Below, in pieces: positions 1 to 16,191 of a DNA stretch of 64,000 nucleotides. The stretch covers positions 2,046,001 to 2,110,000 of the forward strand of contig NZ_CP071870.1 in the NCBI RefSeq assembly GCF_017569205.1. Reading direction: 5' to 3'. Below the pieces are notes generated by a model, which worked only from the letters and a program-made list of their open reading frames with translations, had not been told where the DNA came from and searched no databases. Position 1 is the stretch's first letter; every line of letters begins with the position of its first letter. This DNA is from Propioniciclava sp. MC1595. Lineage in GTDB: Bacteria; Actinomycetota; Actinomycetes; Propionibacteriales; Propionibacteriaceae. The position numbers were made by a program, and so were the translations under genes.

Positions 1-244
1 GCACGCCCTTGCCGTCGGACGCCGGGTCGAGCCCGTCGACCAGCACCCGTCCCGACGAGGCCACGACCAGACCGTTGAGGAGCCGCAGGAGCGTGGACTT
101 GCCAGAGCCGTTCGCGCCGACGAAGGCGACGCGCCGCTCGGGCAGGTCGAGGGTGATGTCCTCCAGCAGGGTGCGGGTGCCCCAGCCCTGCCCCGGTGCA
201 CCGGGCACGGGGACGCGGACCGAGACGCCCTGCAGCTGGATCAT
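1..244 (-). CDS. ECF transporter ATPase, partial (BioM/EcfA-like)
   Basis: Only the N-terminal 81 codons are inside the window; the gene runs off the left edge. The Walker A motif GANGSGKST is seen about 40 residues from the start, preceded by the beta-strand context typical of ABC ATPases. The start ATG overlaps the bioY stop by 4 bp (ATGA), so the two are translationally coupled. Next to bioY this is most likely the energising ATPase of a biotin energy-coupling-factor transporter, acting on the cytoplasmic face of the membrane. The Q-loop, signature motif and Walker B lie outside the window, so the assignment rests on Walker A and context. Confidence 0.85.
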   Translation of the reverse strand, partial: MIQLQGVSVRVPVPGAPGQGWGTRTLLEDITLDLPERRVAFVGANGSGKSTLLRLLNGLVVASSGRVLVDGLDPASDGKGV

Positions 245-867
245 CGGGCGGGGACGGGCTCCTGCGCCTGCGCGCGCTCGACCGCCGGGTGGACCAGCAG
301 CCCCGGGAACGCGCGGTGCACGGCCACGGCGACGCCGGACGCCGCGATGTTCTTGATGACGTCGCCGGGCCAGTAGACGATGTCGGCCAGGAACGCCTTG
401 TCGACCGGGATGCCGGCGTTGATCGCGATGCCGGCGATGCCCATCGGGTGCACGAAGGCGAACGAGCCGGCCAGGCCGGCCAGGAACAGCAGCGCCCAGC
501 GCACGCCGGTGCTCTTCTGGTTGCGGGAGACGATCGCGCGGGCCAGGAAGCCGATGAGGAGCGCCGCGAGGGGGAAGGCCAGCAGGTAGCCCGCCGAGGG
601 CTTGGCCAGCACGCCGATGCCGGACGCCCCGCCGGCGAACACGGGTAGCCCGGCGAGGCCGACGATGACGTACAGCGCGGTGGCGGCGAAGCCGCGCCAC
701 GGGCCGAGGATCATCGCGGTGAGCGCGACGGCCAGCGTCTGCAGGGTGATCGGGACCCCGACCGCCCCCACGGGGATCGCGGGCGCGAGCGTCGCGGCCG
801 AGATGACCCCGGCGAAGACGGCGACCAGCGCGAGGTCGGTGACGGTGGACTGGCGTCGCTGAGCCAT
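241..867 (-). CDS. bioY: Biotin transporter substrate-binding subunit BioY
   Basis: Integral membrane S-component that captures biotin for an ECF-type importer. The roughly 208-residue protein has about six hydrophobic segments and the BioY features ITLQTLAV near residue 50 and GLAGLPVFAGG near residue 80, at the family's usual length. I start at ATG 867 (MAQRRQ) because GAGGAG lies 6 nt upstream. The frame is open further upstream to a TTG at 894, but that start would lie inside a perfect 17-bp palindrome, a likely operator. It is coupled to the downstream ABC ATPase by an ATGA overlap. Confidence 0.9.
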   Translation of the reverse strand: MAQRRQSTVTDLALVAVFAGVISAATLAPAIPVGAVGVPITLQTLAVALTAMILGPWRGFAATALYVIVGLAGLPVFAGGASGIGVLAKPSAGYLLAFPLAALLIGFLARAIVSRNQKSTGVRWALLFLAGLAGSFAFVHPMGIAGIAINAGIPVDKAFLADIVYWPGDVIKNIAASGVAVAVHRAFPGLLVHPAVERAQAQEPVPAR

Positions 868-878
868 GTTCATCTCCT

Positions 879-895
879 CTTGAACGGTGTTCAAG
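879..895. promoter_or_regulatory. Palindromic operator upstream of bioY (BioQ-type)
   Basis: CTTGAACGGTGTTCAAG is a perfect inverted repeat (7-bp arms, 3-bp centre) ending 12 bp before the chosen bioY start. Its core TGAAC-N3-GTTCA resembles the TGAAC-N3-GTTAC operator described for the TetR-family biotin repressor BioQ of actinobacteria. The palindrome is seen; the BioQ assignment is inference from sequence resemblance and target gene. No bioQ gene is in the window. Confidence 0.6.
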
Positions 896-899
896 AAGT

Positions 900-1892
900 C
901 TAGGGCAGCAGGTCGAGCCGCGCGAACACGGCCTCGCCCGTGGACACGGAGCCGTCCCAGAACAGCTGGGCGAGTGCCCAGGCGGCGTCGAGTTGGGCCT
1001 CGCGCTTGGTGACGTCACCCTCCAGCAGGGCGTTGCCCGCCTCGGCGCGCACCGTGACCGCCCCGCAGGTCGCGACCCCGTCGGCGATCGCGGCGGTACG
1101 GCGGGGTTCGAACAGGGACTCGACGTTCCAGCCGATGGCGGTCGGGCGTCCGTCGACCGGGGCCAGGCACAGGTCCCGGACGCCGTGCGCCCCGGTGAAC
1201 ACCAGGAACGAGTCGATGCCCACCGCGTGCGCGCCCATGATGTCGGTGTCGATGCGGTCACCCACGAAGACCGGACGCCCCGCTCCCGAGCGCCGCAGCG
1301 CCTCGTCCATGAGCGGGCGGAACGGCTTGCCGACCACCTCGGGATCGTGGTCGACCGTGTTGCGCACCGCCTGGATCGCCGCGCCGGCGCCGGGGACGAG
1401 GCCGTGCTCGGTCGGACGGGTGGAATCGGTGTTGGTCGCGAACCACCGGGCGCCGCGCTGGATGGCGATCGCCGCCTGGTCGAGGCGCGGCCACGTCATC
1501 GCCGGGTCGTAGCCCTGGATGACCGCCACGGGCTCCTCCGCGAAGGTCGTGACGACCTCCATGCCGGCGAGGCGCACCTGCTCGACGAGGTTGTCGGTGC
1601 CGGCGACCAGGACCTTGCTGCCGGCGGGAAGCTCCTGGCGCAGGAGACCGCTGGCGGCCTGCGCGCTGGAGACCACCTCCTGCTCCTGCGCCCCGAAGCC
1701 GAGCTCGGCCAAGTGGTGGGCCACCACGGCGGTGCTACGCGCGGCGTTGTTGGTCACGTAGACCGTCGCGACACCGGCCTCGTGCAGGCGCCGGACGCCG
1801 TCCACCGCCCCCTCGACCGCCTCGGGCCCGAGGTACAGGACCCCGTCCAGGTCGAAGAAGACCGCGTCGTACCCCTCGATGAAGGCGGTCAC
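900..1892 (-). CDS. HAD-IIA family phosphatase (NagD-like)
   Basis: Cytosolic HAD-superfamily hydrolase of 330 residues. The N-terminal nucleophile motif FFDLDGVLYLG is near residue 12, motif II is YVTNN near residue 46, and the C-terminal VFVGDRIDTDIMGA carries the acidic Mg-binding residues. This layout is class IIA, as in NagD and the mycobacterial glycerol-3-phosphate phosphatase Rv1692. The substrate is probably a small phosphorylated metabolite such as glycerol 3-phosphate or 2-phosphoglycolate, but the sequence does not settle this. It starts at a GTG that overlaps the stop of the TPR gene (GTGA), so the two form an operon, an arrangement conserved in actinobacteria. Confidence 0.88.
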   Translation of the reverse strand: MTAFIEGYDAVFFDLDGVLYLGPEAVEGAVDGVRRLHEAGVATVYVTNNAARSTAVVAHHLAELGFGAQEQEVVSSAQAASGLLRQELPAGSKVLVAGTDNLVEQVRLAGMEVVTTFAEEPVAVIQGYDPAMTWPRLDQAAIAIQRGARWFATNTDSTRPTEHGLVPGAGAAIQAVRNTVDHDPEVVGKPFRPLMDEALRRSGAGRPVFVGDRIDTDIMGAHAVGIDSFLVFTGAHGVRDLCLAPVDGRPTAIGWNVESLFEPRRTAAIADGVATCGAVTVRAEAGNALLEGDVTKREAQLDAAWALAQLFWDGSVSTGEAVFARLDLLP

Positions 1893-3805
1893 GACTCGTC
1901 GTCCTCCCCCAGCAGCTCGGCCACCTCGGCCTCGATGTCGTCGTCCTCCTCGGCCCCCTCGGCCTCATCAGCCTCGACGGCCTCGTCCTCGGGGTGGCCG
2001 ACCAGCGAATCCTCGTCGACCTCGAGCACGATGCCCTGCAGGGCGGCGACGCGGTCGGCGGCGTCGGTCTCACCGTCGGTGTCGAGGGCGGCCGCCGCGG
2101 CGAACCACTTCTCGGCGCCGTCGGCGTCGCCGGTCTGCTCCAGCAGGTCGGCGTACCCGTAGCGCAGGCGGGCACGGGCGCCACGGGAGCCCCGGCCCGC
2201 GGACGCCTCGATCTCGTGCTTGAGCAGGCGGAGTGCCTCGGGGGCCTGGCCCAGGTCGATGCGGGCGCCCGCCTCGACGAGCCGGAGCTCCACGCGCTGG
2301 CCGAAGTCGGGCTTGGCGTCCAAGCCCTCGCGGATCAGCTTGAGCGCCTTCTCCGGACGCCCCAGCGCACGCTCGCAATCAGCCATGGCGGCCAGGTACT
2401 CGGTACCGCCCTGCATGCGGCGCAGCGCGCGGAACTCGTGCAGGGCGACCTGGTACTCCCCCGCCGCGTAGGCGGTCTCCCCGGTGGCCTCGCGCGTGAT
2501 CGACAGGCGCGCGGCGCGCCGGCGCGCCGCCTCGGCGTGCCGGTAGGCGAGTTGCGGGTCGGAGGAGATCAGTTGGCCGGCCATGATCAGGTGGGCGCCG
2601 ACGATCTGCGCCAACTCAGGGGTCAGCCCCCGCAACTCGGCCCGGACGGGACGCGGCAGGTCGCGCAGGTCCATGTCCTGGGGCGTGTCGGGCTCGTCCT
2701 CCTTGGGGGCCAGGCCCGGACGCGGCACGTAGGGCTCGCGCTCCTCCCCGTCGAAGTCACGGCGGCGGTCCTCGCGCGGGCCGCGGTCCTCCCAGCGCGG
2801 GCGGTCGCCACGGTTGTCGTCGCGCCTGAACGCGGGACGGTCGCCATCCCGGCGCGGGCGATCGTCCCTGCGGAAGCCGCCCTCGCGGTTGTCGTCGCGG
2901 CGGAAGCCCTGCCGCCGGTCGTCGCGATGGAATCCCGGCCGATCTCCGTCGCGGCGCGGGCGTCCCTCACCGGAGCGGTCCTCCCAGCGCGGGCGGTCGC
3001 CGTCCCGGCGCGGGCGGTCGTCCCGGCGGAAGCCACCCTCACGCGGGCCGCGGTCCTCCCGGCGGCGCTCGCCACGGTTGTCGTCACGCTTGAAGCCCGG
3101 ACGGTCCCCGTCCCGGCGCGGGCGGTCATCACGACTGAACCCGCCCTCACGCGGGCCACGGTCCTCCCAGCGGCGCTCGCCACGGTTGTCGTCACGCTTG
3201 AAGCCCGGACGGTCGCCATCCCGGCGCGGGCGGTCATCCCTGCGGAAGCCGCCGTCGCGGTTGTCGTCCCTGCGGAAGCCGCCTTCGCGGTTGTCGTCCC
3301 TGCGGAAGCCGCCTTCGCGGTTGTCGTCACGGCGGAAGCCCTGCCGGCGGTCGTCGCGCTGGAATCCCGGCCGATCTCCGTCGCGGCGCGGGCGTCCCTC
3401 ACCGGAGCGGTCCTCCCGGCGCGGCCGGTCGTCCCGGCGGAACCCACCCTCACGCGGGCCGCGGTCCTCCCAGCGGCGCTCACCACGGCTGTCGTCACGC
3501 TTGAACCCGGGACGGTCCCCGTCCCGACGCGGACGATCGTCCCGACGGGAGCCGGCGTCCCGGTTGTCATCCCTGCGGAACCCGCCATCGCGGTTGTCGT
3601 CCCGGCGGAACCCCTGGCGGTCACCCTCACGCCGGAAGCCCGGGCGGTCGCCCCCCTGGCGCGGACCCTGACCACGCCCGCCGTCACGGTTGCCGAAGGA
3701 TCGGCCGCCGCCGGGGCCGCCGGATCCGCCGCGACGCGGGCCGTTCTGGGGCCGTCCGTCGCCGCCTCGTCCGCGGGGGCGCTGGTCATTGTTGTCTTCG
3801 CTCAC
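1889..3805 (-). CDS. Arg/Asp-rich repeat protein with C-terminal TPR domain
   Basis: The predicted protein has 638 residues. Roughly residues 10-380 are low-complexity, built from repeats such as RRDDRPRRDGDRPGF and RWEDRGPREGGF, strongly charged and almost certainly disordered. The last 250 residues are a helical TPR-like domain (AYAAGEYQVALHEFRALRRM; ALRLLKHEIE; YADLLEQTGDADGAEKWF) ending in an acidic tail. Start GTG 3805 (VSEDNN) is chosen because the open frame upstream is compositionally different; no good Shine-Dalgarno is visible, so the start is uncertain. Function is unknown. Arg-rich disorder next to tyrS and rRNA genes hints at an RNA- or ribosome-linked role, but this is inference. 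Confidence 0.8.
   Translation of the reverse strand: MSEDNNDQRPRGRGGDGRPQNGPRRGGSGGPGGGRSFGNRDGGRGQGPRQGGDRPGFRREGDRQGFRRDDNRDGGFRRDDNRDAGSRRDDRPRRDGDRPGFKRDDSRGERRWEDRGPREGGFRRDDRPRREDRSGEGRPRRDGDRPGFQRDDRRQGFRRDDNREGGFRRDDNREGGFRRDDNRDGGFRRDDRPRRDGDRPGFKRDDNRGERRWEDRGPREGGFSRDDRPRRDGDRPGFKRDDNRGERRREDRGPREGGFRRDDRPRRDGDRPRWEDRSGEGRPRRDGDRPGFHRDDRRQGFRRDDNREGGFRRDDRPRRDGDRPAFRRDDNRGDRPRWEDRGPREDRRRDFDGEEREPYVPRPGLAPKEDEPDTPQDMDLRDLPRPVRAELRGLTPELAQIVGAHLIMAGQLISSDPQLAYRHAEAARRRAARLSITREATGETAYAAGEYQVALHEFRALRRMQGGTEYLAAMADCERALGRPEKALKLIREGLDAKPDFGQRVELRLVEAGARIDLGQAPEALRLLKHEIEASAGRGSRGARARLRYGYADLLEQTGDADGAEKWFAAAAALDTDGETDAADRVAALQGIVLEVDEDSLVGHPEDEAVEADEAEGAEEDDDIEAEVAELLGEDDES
2760..3660 (-). 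repeat. Degenerate tandem coding repeats in the TPR-protein gene
   Basis: About 900 bp made of imperfectly repeated blocks encoding RDDNR(E/D)GGFR, PRRDGDRPGF and EDRGPREGGF modules. Some adjacent copies, for example around 3240-3330, are nearly identical at DNA level. Copy number could vary by slippage or recombination. The long opposite-strand open frame here is a by-product of the repeat composition. Confidence 0.8.
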
Positions 3806-3872
3806 CGGACAAGTCTGCCGGGGTCGGTGACACATGGCAAAGCCGTTGCCACAGCGTGTGGAGCCACAACGC

Positions 3873-3908
3873 AAGAAGGGCCCGCACCTGGTGGTGTGGG
3901 CCCTTCTT
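3873..3908 (-). terminator. Terminator-like hairpin after the 5S rRNA gene
   Basis: AAGAAGGGCCCGCAC pairs with GTGTGGGCCCTTCTT around a 6-nt loop, with one wobble, about 24 bp beyond the 5S 3' end. A smaller CCCCC/GGGGG hairpin lies between it and the 5S gene at about 3915-3930. The pair probably ends the rRNA transcript. The T-run is poor. Confidence 0.65.
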
Positions 3909-3931
3909 GGGTCACCCCCTTTTTGGGGGGT

Positions 3932-4052
3932 GTGTTCGGCGGTGTCCTACTCTCCCACACCCCCTCGGGTGCAGTACCATCGGCGCTGCAAGGCTTAGCT
4001 TCCGGGTTCGGAATGGGACCGGGCGTTTCCCTTGCGCAATGGCCACCGAAAC
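3932..4052 (-). rRNA. rrf: 5S ribosomal RNA
   Basis: The minus strand reads GTTTCGGTGGCCATTGCG at its 5' side and contains the conserved CCCGGTCCCATTCCGAAC loop, ending GACACCGCCGAACAC. It is about 121 nt and lies about 130 bp after the 23S gene. Boundaries are estimated to within a few bases from helix I pairing. Confidence 0.95.
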
Positions 4053-4123
4053 ATTCTTGTGTTGTCGTCCCACACCTGGGGTGTGGGGGATGATCCCAAT
4101 GTTTGTTGTTTGGGATATCGTAC

Positions 4124-4137
4124 AGTGGACGCGAGCA
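4124..4137 (-). other. 23S rRNA processing stem, 3' arm
   Basis: AGTGGACGCGAGCA here is the exact reverse complement of 7324-7337 on the other side of the 23S gene. In the precursor the two would pair into a long stem enclosing 23S rRNA, the usual RNase III substrate. The complementarity is seen; the processing role is established for bacterial rRNA operons. Confidence 0.7.
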
Positions 4138-4181
4138 GAGCTCACATAGTCATCTTGTGGTTGCTTGTCTTGTTTGGTGGT

Positions 4182-9186
<5,005 letters not shown>

Positions 9187-9677
9187 AAATAGAAAGCAAA
9201 CCCCAACCAAATAGGTTAGTTCATACTCATCTCAAAGAAACCACCCACCAGAAGTGGGCGGCAACGAGGACACACAAGAAACCAAAAGGTTCAAGTGTGC
9301 AAAACAACAACCAACAACCATCCAAAGACAGTTGAAGGTCACTGGCATTGACCTAAGCACGCTGTTGAGTTCTCAAACTTCCGACACACACCTCGGTTCC
9401 CGCTCCATTTCCTGGAAGCGATCCCCTCGGGGCCTCATCTACTTTAGGGAGTCATTTTCACCGAGTCAAATCGGGCTTTTCCTCCCTCGAAGTCCAGTCG
9501 CTGACGCCACCCAAGAATTGGGTTGACATCGTTGGTTTGGGCTTCGGCTCCCGGCCCGTCCTTCGTGGCTTGGCCACTCCGTCCGGCTCCCCGAGCGCTT
9601 GGTAAACATTACACGGGCCCGCTCCCGATTCCAAATCGAGGGCGGACCCGCGGCGTCCGGCGTAGTCAGACGCAGGT
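9187..9677 (-). other. rRNA operon leader and upstream region
   Basis: No protein gene is supported in this 490-bp stretch. Reading the minus strand, it carries the rrn promoter (9441-9469), then a leader of about 250 nt containing GTTTGAGAACTCAACAGCGTGC (about 9363-9385), a sequence typical of actinobacterial rRNA leaders and linked to antitermination and processing. The part next to tyrS (about 9530-9670) shows nothing definite. Confidence 0.7.
9441..9469 (-). promoter_or_regulatory. rRNA operon promoter
   Basis: On the minus strand, TTGACT (9464-9469) and TAAAGT (9441-9446) are separated by exactly 17 nt, a near-consensus housekeeping-sigma promoter. It lies about 250 nt before the 16S 5' end, the expected distance for a leader-bearing rRNA transcript. 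Confidence 0.8.
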
Positions 9678-10943
9678 TCAGCGCACGACCTCCACCGCGC
9701 CGACGGTCTTCTTGCCCCGGCGCACGACGGCCCAGCGGCCGTCGAGGAGGTCGTCCTGGGTCAGCACGGCGTCCACGTCGGTGACCTTGACGTTGTTGAG
9801 GTAGGCACCACCCTCCTCGATCGCGCGGCGTCCGGCGGACTTGCTCGGCACCACGCCCGAGGCGGCGAGCACGTCGACCAGGGCCGGCAGCGTCTCCCCC
9901 GCCTCGAGCCGCGGAGCCTCGAGCTGCTTGGCCACGGCGGCCAGGGTGCGGGCATCCAGGTCCCGGAGCTCCGACCGCCCGAACAGGGCCGCGGCGGCGG
10001 CCTCGGCGGCGCGACGCTCAGGCTCGCCGTGCACCAGGTCGGTGATGTCGTCGGCCAGCGCGCGCTGGGCGATCCGCAGGAACGGCTTCTCCGCCTGCTG
10101 GGCGGCGATGTCGTCGATCTCGTCGCGGGGGCGCTCGCTGAACACCTTGAGGTAGGCCACGACCATCTCGTCCTCGGCGTTCAGGAAGTACTGGTGGAAC
10201 GCGTACGGCGAGGTCATCTCGGGGTCGAGCCACACCGTGCCGGACTCGGTCTTGCCGAACTTCGTGCCGTCGGCCTTGGTGAGCAGCGGCGTCGCCAACG
10301 CGTGCACCCGGCCGCCGTCCGAGCGGCGGATCAGGTCCACACCGGCTGTGAGGTTGCCCCACTGGTCGGAGCCGCCGGTCTGCATCGTGACCCCGTGGGA
10401 GCGGTACAGCTCGCGGAAGTCGAGCGACTGCAGCAGTACGTAGCTGAACTCGGTGTAGCTGATGCCCGTCTCCAGGCGCGCCTTGACCACCTCGCGGTCG
10501 AGCATGCGGTTGACCGAGAAGTGCTTGCCGACGTCGCGGAGGAAGTCCAGCGTCGAGAGCTTCGCCGTCCAGTCGAGGTTGTTGACCAGGGTGCCGGCGT
10601 TGGGGCCCTCGAGATCGATGAGCCGGCCGACCTGCGAGCGGATGCGCTCCACCCAGCCGGCCACGACGTCCACGTCGTTCATGACGCGCTCGCCCGCCTG
10701 CTTCGGGTCACCGATCAGGCCCGTGGACCCGCCGACCAGGAACATCGGGCGGTGGCCCGCCTTCTGCAGGGCGCGGTGCACCATCACCTGCACGAGGTTG
10801 CCCATGTGGATCGACGGTGCCGTGGGGTCGAAGCCCACATACGCGGTGATCGGGCCCTCGTCGAGGTGGGCGCCGAGGGCGTCCAGGTCGGTCGAGTGGG
10901 CGATCAGCCCGCGCCAGGACAGTTCGTCGATCAGTGCGTTCAC
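9678..10943 (-). CDS. tyrS: Tyrosyl-tRNA synthetase
   Basis: Cytosolic class I aminoacyl-tRNA synthetase charging tRNA-Tyr; 421 residues, the usual length for bacterial TyrRS. The HIGH-type motif is IHMGN in FDPTAPSIHMGNLVQ, and the KMSKS-type loop is KFGKT. The C-terminal S4-like RNA-binding domain is seen (GVVPSKSAGRRAIEEGGAYLNN). Start GTG 10943 (VNALIDELSWRGL) fits family N-termini; the much longer upstream open frame is a shadow of argH. It lies 44 bp after argH and is probably co-transcribed with the arginine operon, a common actinobacterial neighbourhood. Confidence 0.96.
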   Translation of the reverse strand: MNALIDELSWRGLIAHSTDLDALGAHLDEGPITAYVGFDPTAPSIHMGNLVQVMVHRALQKAGHRPMFLVGGSTGLIGDPKQAGERVMNDVDVVAGWVERIRSQVGRLIDLEGPNAGTLVNNLDWTAKLSTLDFLRDVGKHFSVNRMLDREVVKARLETGISYTEFSYVLLQSLDFRELYRSHGVTMQTGGSDQWGNLTAGVDLIRRSDGGRVHALATPLLTKADGTKFGKTESGTVWLDPEMTSPYAFHQYFLNAEDEMVVAYLKVFSERPRDEIDDIAAQQAEKPFLRIAQRALADDITDLVHGEPERRAAEAAAAALFGRSELRDLDARTLAAVAKQLEAPRLEAGETLPALVDVLAASGVVPSKSAGRRAIEEGGAYLNNVKVTDVDAVLTQDDLLDGRWAVVRRGKKTVGAVEVVR

Positions 10944-10987
10944 GACGCACCACCCTAGTGGACGCCGCGCCGGGCGCCCGGGTGGGT

Positions 10988-12965
<1,978 letters not shown>

Positions 12966-12969
<4 letters not shown>

Positions 12970-14144
12970 GCCCGCACCAGGCCGGGCAGGGCGTCGACGA
13001 AGAGCTGGAGCTCGTCGCGGGTGACCACCAGGGGCGGGGCCAGCCGCAGCACGTCGGGGCGGGGCGCGTTGACGATGAACCCGGCCTCCAGCGCGGCGGC
13101 GAGCACCTCGCGCGCGTTCGGCTGGTTGAGCACCACGCCGCGCAGCAGGCCGCGCCCACGGACGTGGCTGACCTCGGACAGGCCGAGGCCCTCGATCGCG
13201 CCGGCGAGCCAGTCGCCGGTCTCCCGGGCGTGCTCCAAGAGTCCCTCGGACTCGATGACGTCGAGCACCGTCAGGGCCACGGTGGCGGCCAGGGGGTTGC
13301 CCCCGAAGGTGGTGCCGTGGTGCCCGGCCTGTAGCAGGGTCGCGGCGTCGCCGACGGCCACGCAGGCCCCGACCGGGAAGCCGCCGCCCAGGCCCTTGGC
13401 GAGGGTGACGACGTCACCGCGCACGCCCTCGGTCGCCGATGCCAGCCAGCCCCCGCAGCGCCCGATGCCGGTCTGGACCTCGTCCAGCCACAGCAGCGCG
13501 CCATGCTCGTCGCACAGCGCTCGGACGCCGGCGAGCCAGCCCTCCGGCGGGCTGATCGCTCCGTTCTCGCCCTGGACGGGTTCGACCACGACCGCGGCGA
13601 CGTCGTCGCCCATCACGGCCGCGAGGGCGTCCAGGTCGCCGTAGGGCACCCACGTGACGTTGCCCGGCAGCGGCTCGAACGGCTCGCGGTACGCGGCCGC
13701 CGCGGTGACCGACAGCGCGCCGAGCGACCGGCCGTGGAAGGAGCCCTCCATGGCCACCAGGCGCGGCCGCCCGGTCAGGCGGGTCACCTTGAGGGCGGCC
13801 TCGTTGGCCTCGGTGCCGGAGTTGGTCAGGAACGTGCGCGCGGGGAGGCCCGAGTCGCCGGCCACGAGCGCGTCGAGGCGCTCGCCGAGGGCGACCTGGG
13901 GCTCGGAGGCGAACAGGTTCGAGATGTGCATCAGGCGCCCGGCCTGCTCGGTGATCGCCGCCACCACGCGCGGGTGGGCGTGGCCGAGGGAGTTCACCGC
14001 GATGCCGGCCAGGAGGTCCAGGTAAGGGGTGCCGTCGGCGTCCCACACCCAGGGGCCCGCGCCGCGCACGAGCACCCGCGGCGGGATGCCGAAGGTCTGC
14101 ATCATGGCCGCGCCGTAGCGGCCCAGGACGTCCGCGTTGCTCAT
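12966..14144 (-). CDS. argD: Acetylornithine aminotransferase
   Basis: PLP-dependent class III aminotransferase converting N-acetylglutamate semialdehyde to N-acetylornithine; 392 residues, normal length. The PLP lysine lies in [14 protein letters not shown], the cofactor-binding aspartate in [13 protein letters not shown], and [12 protein letters not shown] is intact. Start ATG 14144 overlaps the argB stop. It is followed with a 4-bp overlap by argR, where many actinobacteria have argF instead. Confidence 0.94.
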
Positions 14145-15040
14145 CCGGGCACCACCATCGTGCCGACACCCTCGTCGGTGAAGATCTCCAGCAGCAGCGA
14201 GTGCGGCTGGCGACCGTCGACGATCGTGGCCAGCGGCACGCCGTCCTCGACCGCGGCCAGGCACGCCTCCATCTTGGGGATCATCCCGCTGGCCAGCGTG
14301 GGCAGCAGGGCCCGCAGGTCGGAGGTGGTGATCCGGGCGATGATCTCGTCGGTGCTGGGCCAGTTGGCGTACAGGCCCTCCACGTCGGTGAGGATGATCA
14401 GCCGGTCGGCGCCCAGCGCGGCGGCGAGCGCGGCCGCGGCGGTGTCGGCGTTGAGGTTGTGGACCGCACCCTCGGCGTCCGGGGAGACCGAGGCGACCAC
14501 GGGGATGCGCCCGGCCTCGATGAGGTCGGAGATCGCGTCGGTGTTGACCGAGGCGACCTCGCCGACGAGCCCGAGGTCGACCTCCTCGCCGTCGACGACG
14601 GTGCCGCGGCGCTGGGCGGTGAACAGGCCGCCGTCCTCGCCCGACATGCCGACGGCCAGGGGTCCGTGCTGGTTGAGCAGGCCGACGAGCTCGCGCCCGA
14701 CCTGGCCGACGAGGACCATCCGGACGACGTCCATGGCCTCGGGGCTGGTGACGCGCAGGCCGCCCTTGAACTCGCTGGCGATGCCGAGCTTGTCGAGCAT
14801 CAGGTTGATCTGGGGGCCGCCGCCGTGCACGACGACGGGCCGGATGCCGCAGCGGCGCAGGAAGACGATGTCCTCCACGAAGGCGCGCTTGAGCTCCTCG
14901 CTGACCATCGCGTTGCCGCCGTACTTCACCACCAGCGTGGCGCCGGCGTACTTGGTGAGCCAGGGCAGCGCCTCGATGAGGGTGCCGGCCTTGGTGTAGA
15001 CCTCGCCCTGGAGCTCGGCGGTGCGGGTGGTGTAGGTCAT
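14141..15040 (-). CDS. argB: Acetylglutamate kinase
   Basis: Phosphorylates N-acetylglutamate, the usual arginine-feedback step; 299 residues. The N-terminal glycine loop VVKYGGNAM, the substrate-binding [10 protein letters not shown], and the nucleotide-binding [13 protein letters not shown] and [15 protein letters not shown] motifs are all seen. The N-terminal helix ending LPWLTKYAG resembles arginine-sensitive hexameric NAGKs, so feedback inhibition is likely. Both ends overlap neighbours by 4 bp (argJ stop/argB start; argB stop/argD start). Confidence 0.95.
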   Translation of the reverse strand: MTYTTRTAELQGEVYTKAGTLIEALPWLTKYAGATLVVKYGGNAMVSEELKRAFVEDIVFLRRCGIRPVVVHGGGPQINLMLDKLGIASEFKGGLRVTSPEAMDVVRMVLVGQVGRELVGLLNQHGPLAVGMSGEDGGLFTAQRRGTVVDGEEVDLGLVGEVASVNTDAISDLIEAGRIPVVASVSPDAEGAVHNLNADTAAAALAAALGADRLIILTDVEGLYANWPSTDEIIARITTSDLRALLPTLASGMIPKMEACLAAVEDGVPLATIVDGRQPHSLLLEIFTDEGVGTMVVPG

Positions 15041-16191
15041 GAGCTGTACTCCGCGTTCTCGCGCACGTAGTCGTAGGTGAGGTCGTTGGTCCACACGGTG
15101 GCCGACGCCGGGCCGGCGGCGAGGTCGATCTCGACGAGCACCTCGCGGTCGGTGAGGTCGACCAGCGAGCGGTCCTCGCCGAGGGCACCGGTGTCGAAGA
15201 CCTTCACGCCGTTGAACGAGACGCTCACCCGGTCGGGGTCGAAGGTCGCCCTCGAGGTGCCGGCCGAGGCCAGCACCCGGCCCCAGTTGGGGTCGTTGCC
15301 GAAGATCGCGGTCTTGAACAGGTTGGAGCGGGTCACACAGCGGGCGACGTCCACGGCGTCGTCCTCGGTGGCGGCGTTGACGACCGTGACGGCGATGTCG
15401 TGGCTGGACCCCTCGGCGTCCGACAGCAGCTGGCGGGCCAGCGACCCGCAGACCTGGGTGAGGGCGTCGGTGAACGCCTCGAGGTCGGGGCCCACGCCCG
15501 AGGCGCCGGAGGCCATCAGGATCACGGTGTCGTTGGTCGACATGCAGCCGTCGGAGTCGGTGCGGTCGAACGTGACCCGGGTCGCGGCGCGCAGGGCGGT
15601 GTCGGCCTGCGCCGGGGTGAGGTCGGCGTCGGTGGTGACGACCACGAGCATGGTGGCGAGCGCGGGGGCCAGCATGCCGGCTCCCTTGGCCATGCCGCCG
15701 ACGCTCCATCCGGCCTCGCTCGTGGTGGCCGCCTGCTTCGGCACGGTGTCGGTGGTCATGATCGCCAGCGCGGCGTCCGAGGCCCCGTCGGCGGCGAGGC
15801 CGGCGGCAGCGGCGGCGATGCCGGCGTGCACGGCGTCCATGGGGAGGCGGACGCCGATCAGGCCTGTCGAGCAGACCGCAACCTGGTCGGGGGTGGTGCC
15901 GAGCGCGGACGCCGTGGCCTCGGCCATGGCGCGGGCGTCGGCCAGCCCGTCGGGGCCGGTGCAGGCGTTGGCGCCGCCGGAGTTGAGGACGACGGCGTCC
16001 AGCTGGCCGCCGGCGAGCACGTCGATGGACCACACCACGGGGGCGGCCTGGAAGCGGTTGGTGGTGAAGACGCCGGCCGCGACCTTGGCCGGGCCCTCGT
16101 TGCGCACGAGCGCGAGGTCGTGGTTGCCGGACGCCTTGATGCCGGCCTTGACGCCGGCGGCGGTGAAGCCCTTGGCTGCGGTGACGCTCAC
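15037..16191 (-). CDS. argJ: Bifunctional ornithine acetyltransferase/N-acetylglutamate synthase
   Basis: Transfers the acetyl group from N-acetylornithine to glutamate, closing the acetyl cycle; 384 residues. The self-cleavage site is [14 protein letters not shown] with the nucleophilic threonine, and the C-terminus [15 protein letters not shown] is typical. The usual [11 protein letters not shown] follows the nucleophile. Start GTG 16191 ([14 protein letters not shown]) fits the family and overlaps the argC stop as GTGA. Confidence 0.95.
   Translation of the reverse strand: MSVTAAKGFTAAGVKAGIKASGNHDLALVRNEGPAKVAAGVFTTNRFQAAPVVWSIDVLAGGQLDAVVLNSGGANACTGPDGLADARAMAEATASALGTTPDQVAVCSTGLIGVRLPMDAVHAGIAAAAAGLAADGASDAALAIMTTDTVPKQAATTSEAGWSVGGMAKGAGMLAPALATMLVVVTTDADLTPAQADTALRAATRVTFDRTDSDGCMSTNDTVILMASGASGVGPDLEAFTDALTQVCGSLARQLLSDAEGSSHDIAVTVVNAATEDDAVDVARCVTRSNLFKTAIFGNDPNWGRVLASAGTSRATFDPDRVSVSFNGVKVFDTGALGEDRSLVDLTDREVLVEIDLAAGPASATVWTNDLTYDYVRENAEYSS

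Noticed and set aside
2760-3660. Repeat array considered as a CRISPR.
   Set aside because: The repeats are contiguous, degenerate, in frame and code for charged modules; there are no unique spacers and no cas genes.
1994-4093. A 699-codon open frame on the plus strand rich in Val/Ala/Pro repeats.
   Set aside because: It is the antisense shadow of the Arg/Asp repeat region and runs into the 5S gene; the minus-strand protein has a recognisable TPR domain.
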